Of a stretch of DNA of 64,000 bases, positions 43,537-53,042 are shown piece after piece. Within the stretch, counting starts at the first letter, position 1, and the number at the start of each line of letters is the position of its first letter. The DNA comes from Bradyrhizobium sp. SK17 (GTDB lineage: Bacteria > Pseudomonadota > Alphaproteobacteria > Rhizobiales > Xanthobacteraceae): positions 6,463,001 to 6,527,000 of the forward strand of contig NZ_CP025113.1 of NCBI RefSeq assembly GCF_002831585.1, written 5' to 3'. The position numbers were made by a program, and so were the translations under genes. Under the pieces are notes generated by a model. That model was not told the origin of the DNA, searched no databases, and saw only the letters and a program-made list of their open reading frames with translations.

Positions 43537-44298
43537 ATGACTGAAGCAGCCAGCAAGATTGCACTCGTCACCGGCGCCGGCACCGGCGTCGGACGCGCGG
43601 CGTCGCTCGCCTTGATGGACAAGGGCTATACCGTGGTGCTGGTCGGGCGCCGCCTGGAGATGCTGGAGGAGACCGCCAAGCTAGGCCCCGCCGGCAAGAG
43701 CCTGTGCGTCACCGCCGACATGGCCAACCCGGCCGCGATCGCCGCGCTGTTCGACAAGGTCAAGGCAACCTATGGCCGGCTCGACGTGCTGTTCAACAAT
43801 GCCGGCATGGGCGCGCCGCCGGTGCATTTCGAGGACCTGGCCCTCGAACAATGGCAGGCCGTCGTCAACACCAACCTCACCGCGCCGTTCCTGTGCACCC
43901 AGCACGCCTTCCGCATCATGAAGGACCAGACCCCGCGCGGCGGCCGCATCATCAACAACGGCTCGATCTCGGCGCATGCGCCGCGGCCGTTCTCGGCGGC
44001 CTACACCTCGACCAAGCACGCCATCACCGGCCTGACGAAAGCCTCCAACCTCGACGGCCGGATGTATGACATCGCGGTCGGCCAGGTCGATATCGGCAAT
44101 GCCGCGACCCCGATGACCGACCGCATGGTCAACGGCCCCGGCGTGCTGCAACCGGACGGCACCACCAAGCACGAGCCGCGCATGGATGCGAAGGCGGTCG
44201 GCGATGCCGTCGCCTACATGGCCGGCCTGCCGCTCGACGCCAACGTGCTGTTCATGACTGTCATGGCGACCAAGATGCCGTTCGTCGGCCGCGGCTGA
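43537..44298 (+). CDS. Short-chain dehydrogenase/reductase
   Basis: 253 residues. NAD(P) site [31 protein letters not shown] (about 10-40), NNAGMGAPP (about 90), active-site [27 protein letters not shown] with the YxxxK pair (about 155-159). Classical SDR. Arg at the end of beta-2 (GRR) suggests NADP(H). Substrate unknown. It begins 15 bp after the Anbu gene, so they are cotranscribed. Confidence 0.94.
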   Translation: MTEAASKIALVTGAGTGVGRAASLALMDKGYTVVLVGRRLEMLEETAKLGPAGKSLCVTADMANPAAIAALFDKVKATYGRLDVLFNNAGMGAPPVHFEDLALEQWQAVVNTNLTAPFLCTQHAFRIMKDQTPRGGRIINNGSISAHAPRPFSAAYTSTKHAITGLTKASNLDGRMYDIAVGQVDIGNAATPMTDRMVNGPGVLQPDGTTKHEPRMDAKAVGDAVAYMAGLPLDANVLFMTVMATKMPFVGRG

Positions 44299-44537
44299 TC
44301 TGCCCCTCCTCCGCTTGCGGCAGAGCGACACGACGGCATGGCCGGGCTTGTCCCGGCCATGCCTCGCAGGGGCGCAGTCAAAAATATCGAAAACAACCCC
44401 ATGCAAAGGCGCCAGCGGCTGCCGGCGTCCGACACAAGCGGCTTGACACGTCGGGCAAATCAGCAGTATTTTTCCATTATTCCGAATTTTACAAACACCC
44501 TCGCCACGGCGTAGCTCAAATCGAGAGCCATCAGCAC

Positions 44538-44621
44538 CGTCATTGCGAGCGAAGCGAAGCAATCCATCTATCCCCGAGATGATAGATGGATTGCTTCGTC
44601 GCTTCGCTCCTCGCAATGACG
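44538..44621. repeat. REP-like palindrome, family A
   Basis: CGTCATTGCGAGCGAAGCG ... ATCCATC on the left, GATGGATTGCTTCGTCGC ... CTCGCAATGACG on the right. A complete third copy of the element. The remaining part of the 44299-44635 gap between two convergent genes shows no gene. Confidence 0.9.
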
Positions 44622-44635
44622 TGGAGAGAGCGAGC

Positions 44636-45859
44636 CTACTCCAGCTTCTCCACGTCCCGCAGCGTCGGGAACAGCTTCATCCAGAGCAGCGCGACGGCGA
44701 TGGTGGCGACGCCGCCGAGCACGGCTGACGGCACGGCGCCGAGCAACGCCGCGGTGACGCCGCTCTCGAACTGGCCGAGCTGGTTCGAGGCGTTGATGAA
44801 CAGGAAATTGACCGCGCCGACGCGGCCGCGCATCTCGTCGGGGGTGGCGAGCTGCACCAGCGAGAAGCGGATCACGACGCTGATCGTGTCGGCGGCGCCG
44901 AGCACCGCGAGCGCCAGCGCGGACAGCCACATCCAGTGCGACAGCGCGAACACCACCGTCGCCACGCCGAACACGATCACGGACTGGAACATGCGCATGC
45001 CGACGCGGCGGTTGATGGTGTGCCGCGCCAGCACCATCGTCATCAGCAGCGCACCCACCGCCGGCGCGGCGCGCAAGATGCCAAGGCCGAGCGGACCGGT
45101 TTGCAGGATGTCGCGCGCATAGATCGGCAACAGCGCGGTGACGCCGCCGAACAGCACCGCGAACAGATCGAGCGAGATGGTGCCGAGGATCGCCGGATTG
45201 CTGCGCACGAAGGTGACACCGGCAAACAGATCGTCCGACGATCCGCCGCTCTTCACCGGCGCCTGTTGCAGCCGGCCGATGCCGCCGGTCAAGACAGCGC
45301 CGAACAGCCAGAACACCATCATGATGCCGTAGGGCGCACTCGGCATCAGCGCATAGGCGAAGCCGCCGAGCGCCGGTCCGGTGATGGTCGCGACCTGCGC
45401 CGCGCCGCTCGAGATCGCGGTCGCCCGCTGCAACGAGCCTTGCGGCGCGATCAACGGCAACACGGCAGCGGTCGCCGGGCTCTCGAACGCGCCGGCGATG
45501 CCGAGCACGAAGGTCGCCACGAAGATCTGGATCTCGGAGATGGTGCCGGCAAACGTGCTTCCGGCGAGAAACAATGCGGTCAGCGCTTCCGCGACCTGGC
45601 AGGCCTGCACCACGCGCTTGCGCTCGAAGCGATCGGCGGCGTGACCGGCGACGAACACCAGCAACGCGGTCGGCAGGAACTGGACAAGGCCGACCATGCC
45701 GAGGTCGAACGCGCTGCCGGTCAGATCATAGATCTGCCAGCCGATCGCGACCGCGCCGATCTGGCTGGAGAAGCGCGACAGGCTGCGCGACAACAGGAAG
45801 AACAGGAATGGTCTGTGGCCGAGCAGATCGCGGGCGCCGGCCGGCGTGGCGGTGGGCAT
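44636..45859 (-). CDS. MFS transporter
   Basis: 407 residues with 12 predicted membrane helices, starting at MPTATPAGARDLLGHRPFLFFLLSRSLSRF. The loop 2-3 motif DRFERKRVV is the MFS signature. AFESPATAAVLPLIAPQGSLQRATAISSGAAQ is typical of the enterobactin-exporter-like (EntS-type) group. Longer frames to 46675 run antisense through the neighbouring nucleoside transporter and are rejected. Substrate unknown, probably efflux. Confidence 0.92.
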   Translation of the reverse strand: MPTATPAGARDLLGHRPFLFFLLSRSLSRFSSQIGAVAIGWQIYDLTGSAFDLGMVGLVQFLPTALLVFVAGHAADRFERKRVVQACQVAEALTALFLAGSTFAGTISEIQIFVATFVLGIAGAFESPATAAVLPLIAPQGSLQRATAISSGAAQVATITGPALGGFAYALMPSAPYGIMMVFWLFGAVLTGGIGRLQQAPVKSGGSSDDLFAGVTFVRSNPAILGTISLDLFAVLFGGVTALLPIYARDILQTGPLGLGILRAAPAVGALLMTMVLARHTINRRVGMRMFQSVIVFGVATVVFALSHWMWLSALALAVLGAADTISVVIRFSLVQLATPDEMRGRVGAVNFLFINASNQLGQFESGVTAALLGAVPSAVLGGVATIAVALLWMKLFPTLRDVEKLE

Positions 45860-45976
45860 GGACGCTGGCGTGGCCGAGCGCCTGCAACTTGTCAATGGCC
45901 GCCAAGGGAACGCGCAACAGCATTGCGCTAGGCGAGGCCCCCACCCATAATCGCGCGAGGGGTCCTTGGGGGCGTG

Positions 45977-47227
45977 ATGCTGCAATTGCAATCGGCGTTC
46001 GGCGTGGTGGCGTTGCTGGTCATCGCCTGGGTGTTGAGCGAGAATCGCAGCATGGTGTCGTTGCGGCAGGCGGCGATCGGGCTCGCGGTGACCGTCGCGA
46101 CCGCGCTGGTGCTGATCAAGGTGCCGCTGGTGACGCACGCCTTCGGCGTGATCAACGATGCCGTCGGCACCATCGCCGCCGCGACGCGCGCCGGCACCGC
46201 CTTCGTGTTCGGCTATGTCGGCGGCGGCCCGGCGCCGTTCGATCCCAAGGCGCCTGGCTCGGACTTCATCCTCGCCTTCCAGGCGCTGCCGATCGTGCTG
46301 GTCATGAGCGTGCTGACCACGCTGCTGTTCTACTGGCGCGTGCTGCCGCCTGTGGTGCGCGGCATGGCCTGGCTGCTCGAGCGCACGCTCGGCGTCGGCG
46401 GTGCGGTCGGGCTCTCGACCGCGGCCAATATCTTCCTCGGCATGGTCGAAGCACCGCTCTTCATCCGTCCCTATCTGGCGCAGCTCAGCCGCAGCGAATT
46501 GTTCCTGGTGATGACCGGCGGCATGGCCGGAATCGCCGGCACCGTGCTGGTGCTGTACGCGACATTGCTGGCCCCGCTGATCCCCGACGCACCGGCACAT
46601 TTCGTCATTGCGTCGGTGCTCGGCGCGCCGGCCGCGATCCTGATCAGCCTGATCATGATTCCGGAGACATCGCACAAGCGCACCGGCGGCTCGCTCGACG
46701 ATCCCGATATCGAGGTGTCCTCGACGATGGACGCGATCGTGAAGGGCACCGCGGCGGGCGTCGAGCTCCTGATGAACATCATCGCGATGCTGCTGGTGCT
46801 GGTCGCGCTGGTCTATCTCGTGAACGCGATCATCGGCCTATTGCCAGAGATCGGTGGCGCCAAGATCTCGTTGCAGCGGCTGCTCGGCTACGTCATGGCG
46901 CCGGTGTGCTGGCTGATGGGCCTGCCGTGGCCGCAGGCCATCACGGCCGGAAGCCTGATGGGCACCAAGACCGTGCTCAACGAGCTGATCGCCTATGTCG
47001 ACCTGTCGAAGCTCGGCCCCGACGCGCTCGAGCCGCGCTCGCGGCTGATCATGCTGTATGCGATGTGCGGCTTTGCCAACTTCGCGAGCCTCGGCATCAT
47101 GATCGGCGGCCTCGGCATCATGGCACCGACGCGGCGCGACGAGATCAACGCGCTCGGGCTGAAGTCGATCGTCTCGGGCACGCTGACGACGTGTTTGATG
47201 GGCGCGATCGTGGGGGTGCTGACGTGA
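45977..47227 (+). CDS. Concentrative nucleoside transporter (NupC/CNT family)
   Basis: 416 residues; ATG 45977 is chosen over the adjacent GTG 45974. About nine hydrophobic segments. GTAFVFGYVGGGP, LGVGGAVGLSTAANIFLGMVEAPLFIRPYL (about 140-168), and VMTGGMAGIAGTVLVLYATLL fit the CNT family. MGTKTVLNELIAYVDLS and YAMCGFANFASLGIMIGGLG near the C-terminus are also family-typical. It imports nucleosides with a cation. It diverges from the MFS gene (118-bp spacer). Confidence 0.93.
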   Translation: MLQLQSAFGVVALLVIAWVLSENRSMVSLRQAAIGLAVTVATALVLIKVPLVTHAFGVINDAVGTIAAATRAGTAFVFGYVGGGPAPFDPKAPGSDFILAFQALPIVLVMSVLTTLLFYWRVLPPVVRGMAWLLERTLGVGGAVGLSTAANIFLGMVEAPLFIRPYLAQLSRSELFLVMTGGMAGIAGTVLVLYATLLAPLIPDAPAHFVIASVLGAPAAILISLIMIPETSHKRTGGSLDDPDIEVSSTMDAIVKGTAAGVELLMNIIAMLLVLVALVYLVNAIIGLLPEIGGAKISLQRLLGYVMAPVCWLMGLPWPQAITAGSLMGTKTVLNELIAYVDLSKLGPDALEPRSRLIMLYAMCGFANFASLGIMIGGLGIMAPTRRDEINALGLKSIVSGTLTTCLMGAIVGVLT

Positions 47228-47237
47228 CGACCGTAGT

Positions 47238-47342
47238 CGTCATTCCGGGGCGCGCGCAGCGCGAGCCCGGAATCCATTTCTCCACACAGGTTACGGCCCG
47301 ATGGATTCCGGGCTCGGCGCTACGCGCCGCCCCGGAATGACG
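47238..47342. repeat. REP-like palindrome, family B
   Basis: CGTCATTCCGGGGCGCGCGC ... GAGCCCGGAATCCAT, then ATGGATTCCGGGCTCG ... GCCGCCCCGGAATGACG. The complete stand-alone form, in the gap between the nucleoside transporter and cupin stop codons. Confidence 0.9.
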
Positions 47343-47349
47343 GCCTGAG

Positions 47350-47901
47350 TTAAGCCTTCAGCTCCACCGTCTTGAACTCGGCCGGCAGGATCACTTCCAG
47401 CAGTTCGACGTCGTCGGAGTAGTCCAGGATCATGTGCCGGATGCGCGGCGGCTGGGTCCAGGCGCTGCCTTCTCTCATCAGCGTCTCGCCTTCGCCTTCC
47501 ATGTAGGTCTTCACCCAGCCCTTGAGCACATAGACCATCTGCAAGTCGACGTCGTGGAAGTGCAGCTTCGAGACCTCATCCGGATTGCACGGTCCCTGCA
47601 ACCGGATCACATGCGCTTGCGCGAGACCGTTCGAGGCGGCTGATATGCCGAGGTCGCGATACTTGGCATAGGCACGCAAGCCGTCGGCCTTGAAGTCCTC
47701 TTCGCGGTGATGGCTGATGGCGATGCGCTGCTTCGGCCGGGCCTTGGTTGCAGCTTTCGGCGCGCCCTTCTTCGCCGCAGTGACACGCCCTTTCGACTTG
47801 ATGGTCTTGCGCGCCGACGATTTGGCTCCGGCCTTGAGCCCGGTCCATTTCTTCTTCACCGCGGTCTTGGCTGCGGATCTTGATGCCGTCTTCTTGGCCA
47901 T
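47350..47901 (-). CDS. Cupin-domain protein with Lys/Ala-rich histone-H1-like tail
   Basis: 183 residues from ATG 47901. Residues 1-60 are strongly basic and low-complexity (AKKTASRSAAKTAVKKKW, KSSARKTIKSKGR, KKGAPKAATKARPKQR), like bacterial H1/HC1-type DNA-binding tails. The rest is a cupin beta-barrel with the metal-type His in VSKLHFHDVDLQMVYVLKGWVKTYMEGEGE. It may be a DNA-associated cupin or merely a fusion of unusual composition. It does not overlap either neighbour. Confidence 0.85.
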   Translation of the reverse strand: MAKKTASRSAAKTAVKKKWTGLKAGAKSSARKTIKSKGRVTAAKKGAPKAATKARPKQRIAISHHREEDFKADGLRAYAKYRDLGISAASNGLAQAHVIRLQGPCNPDEVSKLHFHDVDLQMVYVLKGWVKTYMEGEGETLMREGSAWTQPPRIRHMILDYSDDVELLEVILPAEFKTVELKA

Positions 47902-48000
47902 TGTTCGCCTCCCGTCTCGTTCTGACGGATCAAGGCTAACACAAGTCGCGCCACGCGCGGCGGGCAAAGGCGCGCACCGCGCCCTGCCCGTCCTCGCAGG

Positions 48001-48291
48001 TCAGTGCAGCCGGAACACGCCGTCGACGGCGCGCAGCTCGGCCGGCTTGACCAGCTTGGAATGCGCCACCGTCACCGAGAACAGCGGGCCCTCCAGCTTG
48101 TCCTGCCAGAAAGCGAGGAAATCCTGCAACGCCGGAAATTTCGGAAACAGGTCGTAGTTCTGCCAGACATAGGTCTGTAGCAACGAGGGGTGATCGGGCA
48201 TCCGGTAAAGGATTTGCGCCGTCGTCAGCCCGTACCCCAGCAACTGCTTCCGGAAATCGTCGGAAACAACCCCACCAACTCGCGAGACCAT
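48001..48291 (-). CDS. usg: Usg-family protein
   Basis: 96 residues from ATG 48291 (GGAGG 6 bp upstream, so this start is preferred to the longer frame at 48354). VVSDDFRKQLLGYGLTTAQILYRMPDHPSLLQTYVWQNYDLFPKFPALQDFLAFWQDKLEGPLFSVTVAHSKLVKPAE matches the short Usg family of alphaproteobacteria. Function unknown. The 48292-48570 gap holds no gene that I can see. Confidence 0.85.
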   Translation of the reverse strand: MVSRVGGVVSDDFRKQLLGYGLTTAQILYRMPDHPSLLQTYVWQNYDLFPKFPALQDFLAFWQDKLEGPLFSVTVAHSKLVKPAELRAVDGVFRLH

Positions 48292-48570
48292 GCCAACCTC
48301 CTGTGAAGGAGCGCATTCACATGGTGGCCGACCTCCCCGCCGGACCACCGGCACTGGATGCGCTCACATGAGAGAAATGTGACGCACGCGACTGGCCCAT
48401 CTCAAGCCCAAATGTTTAATAGGTTGTTGAAATTTCGTGCGTTGGCAGCAGCTTACCGCATCTGCTAATAGCCCTCAGAGCTCCGTCGGAGGGCATTAAG
48501 GATGCCGAAATGATCTCGGCTTCCTGCTGGCAACCGTCACATACGAGTGCCAATTTTTCTGCTAGAGGCA

Positions 48571-48599
48571 CTTGCCCGCCGTCAAGGCTTGGCCTATCT
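48571..48599 (+). promoter_or_regulatory. RpoH (sigma-32)-type promoter of groESL
   Basis: CTTG at 48571-48574 and CCTATCT at 48593-48599 with an 18-bp spacer, matching the alphaproteobacterial RpoH consensus CTTG-N17-18-CYTATNT. The predicted start (about 48606) lies just before the CIRCE element. Confidence 0.7.
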
Positions 48600-48613
48600 C
48601 CTGCCCAACCAGT

Positions 48614-48640
48614 CTGGCACTCGCCGGACTGGACTGCTAA
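48614..48640 (+). promoter_or_regulatory. CIRCE element (HrcA operator)
   Basis: CTGGCACTC (48614-48622), nine bases, then GACTGCTAA (48632-48640). Consensus is TTAGCACTC-N9-GAGTGCTAA, so 7/9 and 8/9 positions match. Position 45 bp before the groES ATG fits the usual operator location. It implies HrcA repression in addition to RpoH activation. Confidence 0.85.
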
Positions 48641-48684
48641 CTCTCCAAAAATCTACAGCATATGCAAACGTTTAGGAGGACTGC

Positions 48685-48999
48685 ATGAAATTCCGTCCGC
48701 TTCACGACCGCGTCGTGGTTAAGCGTATCGACGCCGAAGAGAAGACCGCTGGCGGCATCATCATTCCGGACAGTGCCAAGGAAAAGCCCTCGCAGGGCGA
48801 AGTCATCGCCGTCGGCCCGGGCGGCCGCGACGAAGCTGGCAAGCTGATCCCCATCGACGTCAAGGTCGGCGACCGCGTCCTGTTCGGCAAGTGGTCCGGC
48901 ACCGAGGTCAAGATCGACGGCGAAGACCTGCTGATCATGAAGGAAAGCGACATCATGGGCGTGCTCGACGTCCCCGCTTCCAAGAAGAAGGCGGCCTAA
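48685..48999 (+). CDS. groES: Co-chaperonin GroES
   Basis: 104 residues, heptameric lid of the GroEL chamber. [40 protein letters not shown] contains the mobile loop (about residues 16-34). [47 protein letters not shown] is the rest of the beta-barrel. AGGAGG precedes the ATG. It is followed 45 bp later by groEL. This is one of several groESL copies usual in bradyrhizobia; this copy has both RpoH and CIRCE control. Confidence 0.98.
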   Translation: MKFRPLHDRVVVKRIDAEEKTAGGIIIPDSAKEKPSQGEVIAVGPGGRDEAGKLIPIDVKVGDRVLFGKWSGTEVKIDGEDLLIMKESDIMGVLDVPASKKKAA

Positions 49000-49023
49000 G
49001 CGCCCCTCTCCCTCCCAGGTTAA

Positions 49024-50685
<1,662 letters not shown>

Positions 50686-50719
50686 GGTCCAGCCTCTCAA
50701 GGCGATCCACGGAATGCAG

Positions 50720-50746
50720 AACCCCGGCAGCGATGCCGGGGTTTTT
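50720..50746 (+). terminator. Rho-independent terminator of groESL
   Basis: 10-bp stem AACCCCGGCA-GCGA-TGCCGGGGTT followed by TTT and a T-rich stretch. 35 bp after the groEL stop. Confidence 0.92.
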
Positions 50747-50796
50747 GCTTTTGGAGTGAGTGTTGATTTGACGTTCGAAGCGACGATACCATCCGC

Positions 50797-50843
50797 CGTC
50801 ATTCCGGGGCGCGCGCAGCGCGAGCCCGGAATCCATAACCACG
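50797..50843 (+). repeat. Family B repeat, left copy flanking the GIY-YIG gene
   Basis: 47 bp beginning CGTCATTCCGGGG and ending TCCATAACCACG. Its reverse complement is identical, base for base, to 51145-51191. It ends 9 bp before the GIY-YIG ATG. Confidence 0.95.
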
Positions 50844-50852
50844 AGTGTCGAG

Positions 50853-51140
50853 ATGGCCTACTACGTCTATCTCCTTGCGAGCAAAAAGCACGGCACACTC
50901 TATCTCGGTGTAACAAACGATCTCGTGCGTCGCGTCCACGAACATCGGACGAAGGCGGTTAAAGGCTTTACATCGCGATATGGCGTCGACAAATTGGTTT
51001 GGTTCGAGATTTACGAAGACGCAACCACCGCGATCACTCGCGAGAAAGAGCTCAAGAAGTGGCGGCGCGATTGGAAGACCCGGCTCATTGAGGAGCAAAA
51101 CCCGGGATGGGTTGATCTCTATCCGGGGATATCCACGTGA
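50853..51140 (+). CDS. GIY-YIG nuclease family protein (UPF0213-like)
   Basis: 95 residues. YYVYLLASKKHGTLYLGVTNDLVRRVHEHR: the GIY-YIG equivalents are YVYLL and YLGVT, with Arg at RRVHEHR (about residue 26) and Glu at WFEIYEDATTAITREKELKKWRRDWK (about 50-75) in the family's catalytic positions. Stand-alone UPF0213-type nucleases have single-strand-DNA or unknown substrates. The gene is enclosed, with only 9 bp and 4 bp to spare, between two identical inverted repeats. It is not part of the groESL operon, as a terminator intervenes. Confidence 0.93.
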   Translation: MAYYVYLLASKKHGTLYLGVTNDLVRRVHEHRTKAVKGFTSRYGVDKLVWFEIYEDATTAITREKELKKWRRDWKTRLIEEQNPGWVDLYPGIST

Positions 51141-51144
51141 TAGC

Positions 51145-51191
51145 CGTGGTTATGGATTCCGGGCTCGCGCTGCGCGCGCCCCGGAATGACG
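51145..51191 (-). repeat. Family B repeat, right copy flanking the GIY-YIG gene
   Basis: 47 bp beginning CGTGGTTATGGATTCC and ending GGAATGACG; an exact inverted match of 50797-50843. It starts 4 bp after the GIY-YIG stop. Confidence 0.95.
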
Positions 51192-51225
51192 AACGTGAAG
51201 GGCCGCCCGTGGGCGGCCCTTCTTG

Positions 51226-52377
51226 TCATGCGCTCTCGGGCGCCTTGAGGCGGACCAGCTTGGTCAGCAACGCATCGAGGCCCTGCCCGTCGCCGGCGTG
51301 CAGGTCGATGCGGCCGACCTTCTCGACCAGGCGCTCCAGCGACTCGAGCTCCTTGAGCCGCAGCAACAGAGGGTTCTCCTCCATCAGCTTGGCGGTGTTG
51401 AGGAGCGAACGCGTCGCCGCGGTCTCCTCCTGGCGACGGATCAAATTGGCCTTCGCCACCCGCTCCGCCTCCACCACCTTGTTGACCAGCTCGCGGATCT
51501 CGCCGGGCAGGATCACGTCCTTGACGCCGAGTTCGGTAACCTCGACGCCAGAGCCCGCGACACGGTCGCGGACATAGTCGCGCAACTCCTCGTCGAGCGC
51601 CGTCTTCGCAGACAGCACCTCGTCCAGCGTGCGGCCGGCCACCGCCTCGCGGATCGCGAACTGCACCAGGCGGTACAGCCACGCATCCACGTCGGGCACC
51701 GTGGCCACGACCCGCTCGGGATCGACGATCCGGCGGAACGCGGTCAGCGTCACGCGCAGCGCGATGCGGTCCTTGGTCAGCATCTCCTGCGCCGTGATCT
51801 CGATCGCCTGGGGACGCAGGTCGAGGCGCTTGACCTCGATCTTGCGGCCCGCGATCCAGAACGCGTGCCGGCCGGGCGCGAGCCGCTCGACCAGCTTGCC
51901 CTCGACCGTGAGCAAGCCCGCCTCGTGGTTCTCGACCACCGCCTCGGTGATGACGCCGGCCCGGTTGGGCTGGATCATCGCGAGGTGGCGCGCCGTGACC
52001 CTGGGATCGCTGGTCACGTCGATGCGCTCGACATCGACCACGGTCGCGACCTTCCAGTACACGCGGGTCTGCCAGGGCGTCATCAGTTGCACGGGACGGC
52101 CATCGAGGCTGACGATCGCGATCTCGTTCGCCTTGGTCTCGACCGCCGCGAACAGCTCGTCAGCCAGATCGGGCCGCGCGGCCTTGATCACCGCGAAGCG
52201 ATCCGCGGGGAATTCGCTGCGCACGACGCTGAACAGCTCGGCCTTGAGCTCATGCAAGGGATCGAACAGCCGATGGCGACCGGGGCCGAGCACCTGCTCG
52301 AGCCGGCCGTCACGCGTCAGCAATGCGCGCTCGCCATCCTTCACCGTCAACTTGGTCGTCAAGAAATGCCAGGTCAT
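51226..52377 (-). CDS. Slipin/SPFH-domain protein
   Basis: 383 residues from ATG 52377 (GGAGGC upstream); the longer frame to 52581 is not supported by the family. SPFH/band-7 domain from about residue 190 (KRLDLRPQAIEITAQEMLTKDRIALRVTLTAFRRIVDPERV), followed by GSGVEVTELGVKDVILPGEIRELVNKVVEAERVAKANLIRRQEETAATRSLLNTA, the coiled-coil C-terminus. No N-terminal membrane helix is obvious in this form, unlike stomatins. Function is membrane-domain organisation by analogy. Confidence 0.93.
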   Translation of the reverse strand: MTWHFLTTKLTVKDGERALLTRDGRLEQVLGPGRHRLFDPLHELKAELFSVVRSEFPADRFAVIKAARPDLADELFAAVETKANEIAIVSLDGRPVQLMTPWQTRVYWKVATVVDVERIDVTSDPRVTARHLAMIQPNRAGVITEAVVENHEAGLLTVEGKLVERLAPGRHAFWIAGRKIEVKRLDLRPQAIEITAQEMLTKDRIALRVTLTAFRRIVDPERVVATVPDVDAWLYRLVQFAIREAVAGRTLDEVLSAKTALDEELRDYVRDRVAGSGVEVTELGVKDVILPGEIRELVNKVVEAERVAKANLIRRQEETAATRSLLNTAKLMEENPLLLRLKELESLERLVEKVGRIDLHAGDGQGLDALLTKLVRLKAPESA

Positions 52378-52710
52378 GGCACGCCTCCATCGTTGCCTCG
52401 GGCCCATGGGCCTGAGAGCGGGTTTCATTTTGCAAAGGACGTGAGGACGCGAACGCGGCTTCCTGTCAGCCAAGCGGGCCGTGGCTTGAGCTTGCGCGAT
52501 GACGGGCGCACGCGCGCGATCGCACGACGATTGTCGTGCGGCCGTGCGGAGCCACCCGGCATCAGCGCAAGCGGTATCCACCGCGGCGCAAAGCCGGTCT
52601 CACAGTGTCGATGTTCGGACGAAGAGCCTTGCGGCAGGACGGCCGGACTGCGACTGAAGCGCGCGTCCGGTCCCCTTCAGAGGAGTCAGCTTTGAAGGCT
52701 GAAACGGAGC

Positions 52711-52783
52711 GCTTGGAGCGGGAATCGAACCCGCGACCCGATGAGTATCATTCACCTGCTCTAACCAACTGAGCTATCCTTTG
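52711..52783 (-). tRNA. Degenerate tRNA-Ile(GAT)-like sequence
   Basis: Read on the minus strand: D-arm AGCTCAGTTGGTTAGAGC, anticodon arm GGTGA-ATGATAC-TCATC (anticodon GAT, one G-T pair), and a perfect T-arm GCGGG-TTCGATT-CCCGC. The acceptor stem fails: CAAAGGA against TCCAAGC pairs at only three of seven places, and no CCA is encoded. Probably a pseudo-tRNA or remnant whose ends were rearranged; function as a tRNA is unlikely. Confidence 0.5.
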
Positions 52784-52853
52784 TGAGAAGATCGGATTCG
52801 AACCGGTACCTTCGGGATTTCAGTCCCGACGCTCGCCCATGAGCTTCATTCTC
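52784..52853 (-). tRNA. Second degenerate tRNA-like sequence, abutting the first
   Basis: Read on the minus strand: GAGAA/TTCTC acceptor pairing, D-arm GCTC-ATGGGC-GAGC, anticodon arm TCGGGA/TCCCGA with only a 6-nt loop (CTGAAA, GAA-like), variable AGGTA and T-arm CCGG-TTCGAAT-CCG. The short loop and one mismatch in the T-stem make it non-standard. It ends exactly where the Ile-like sequence begins, with no spacer. Functional status is doubtful. Confidence 0.4.
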
Positions 52854-53023
52854 GTGATCTTCATTTCGGCGGAACACGACACCGCAGAGCGGTACGCGCC
52901 AGTCGGGATCTCACGAGCCCGAACCCATGGCCGAAGCGAAGGAGCGGGCTAATAGACGAAGCACGCCCGGGTTGCAAGAGGGCAATGTGTGATTTTTTCA
53001 TGACGGGACACCGACCATCACCT

Positions 53024-53042
53024 CGTCATTCCGGGGCTCACC
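53024..53042. repeat. Family B repeat remnant
   Basis: CGTCATTCCGGGGCTCACC, the outer arm only, overlapping the last codon and stop of the LysR gene at 53038. The repeat thus provides the stop codon of that gene. Confidence 0.65.

Noticed and set aside
45860..46675. N-terminal extension of the MFS gene to 46675
   Set aside because: The extension runs antisense through the nucleoside transporter and has no membrane or domain character.
52521..52540. Hairpin CGCACGAC-GATT-GTCGTGCG as a terminator
   Set aside because: It lies upstream of the slipin start with no T-run and no gene ending there; it is probably a chance palindrome or repeat fragment.
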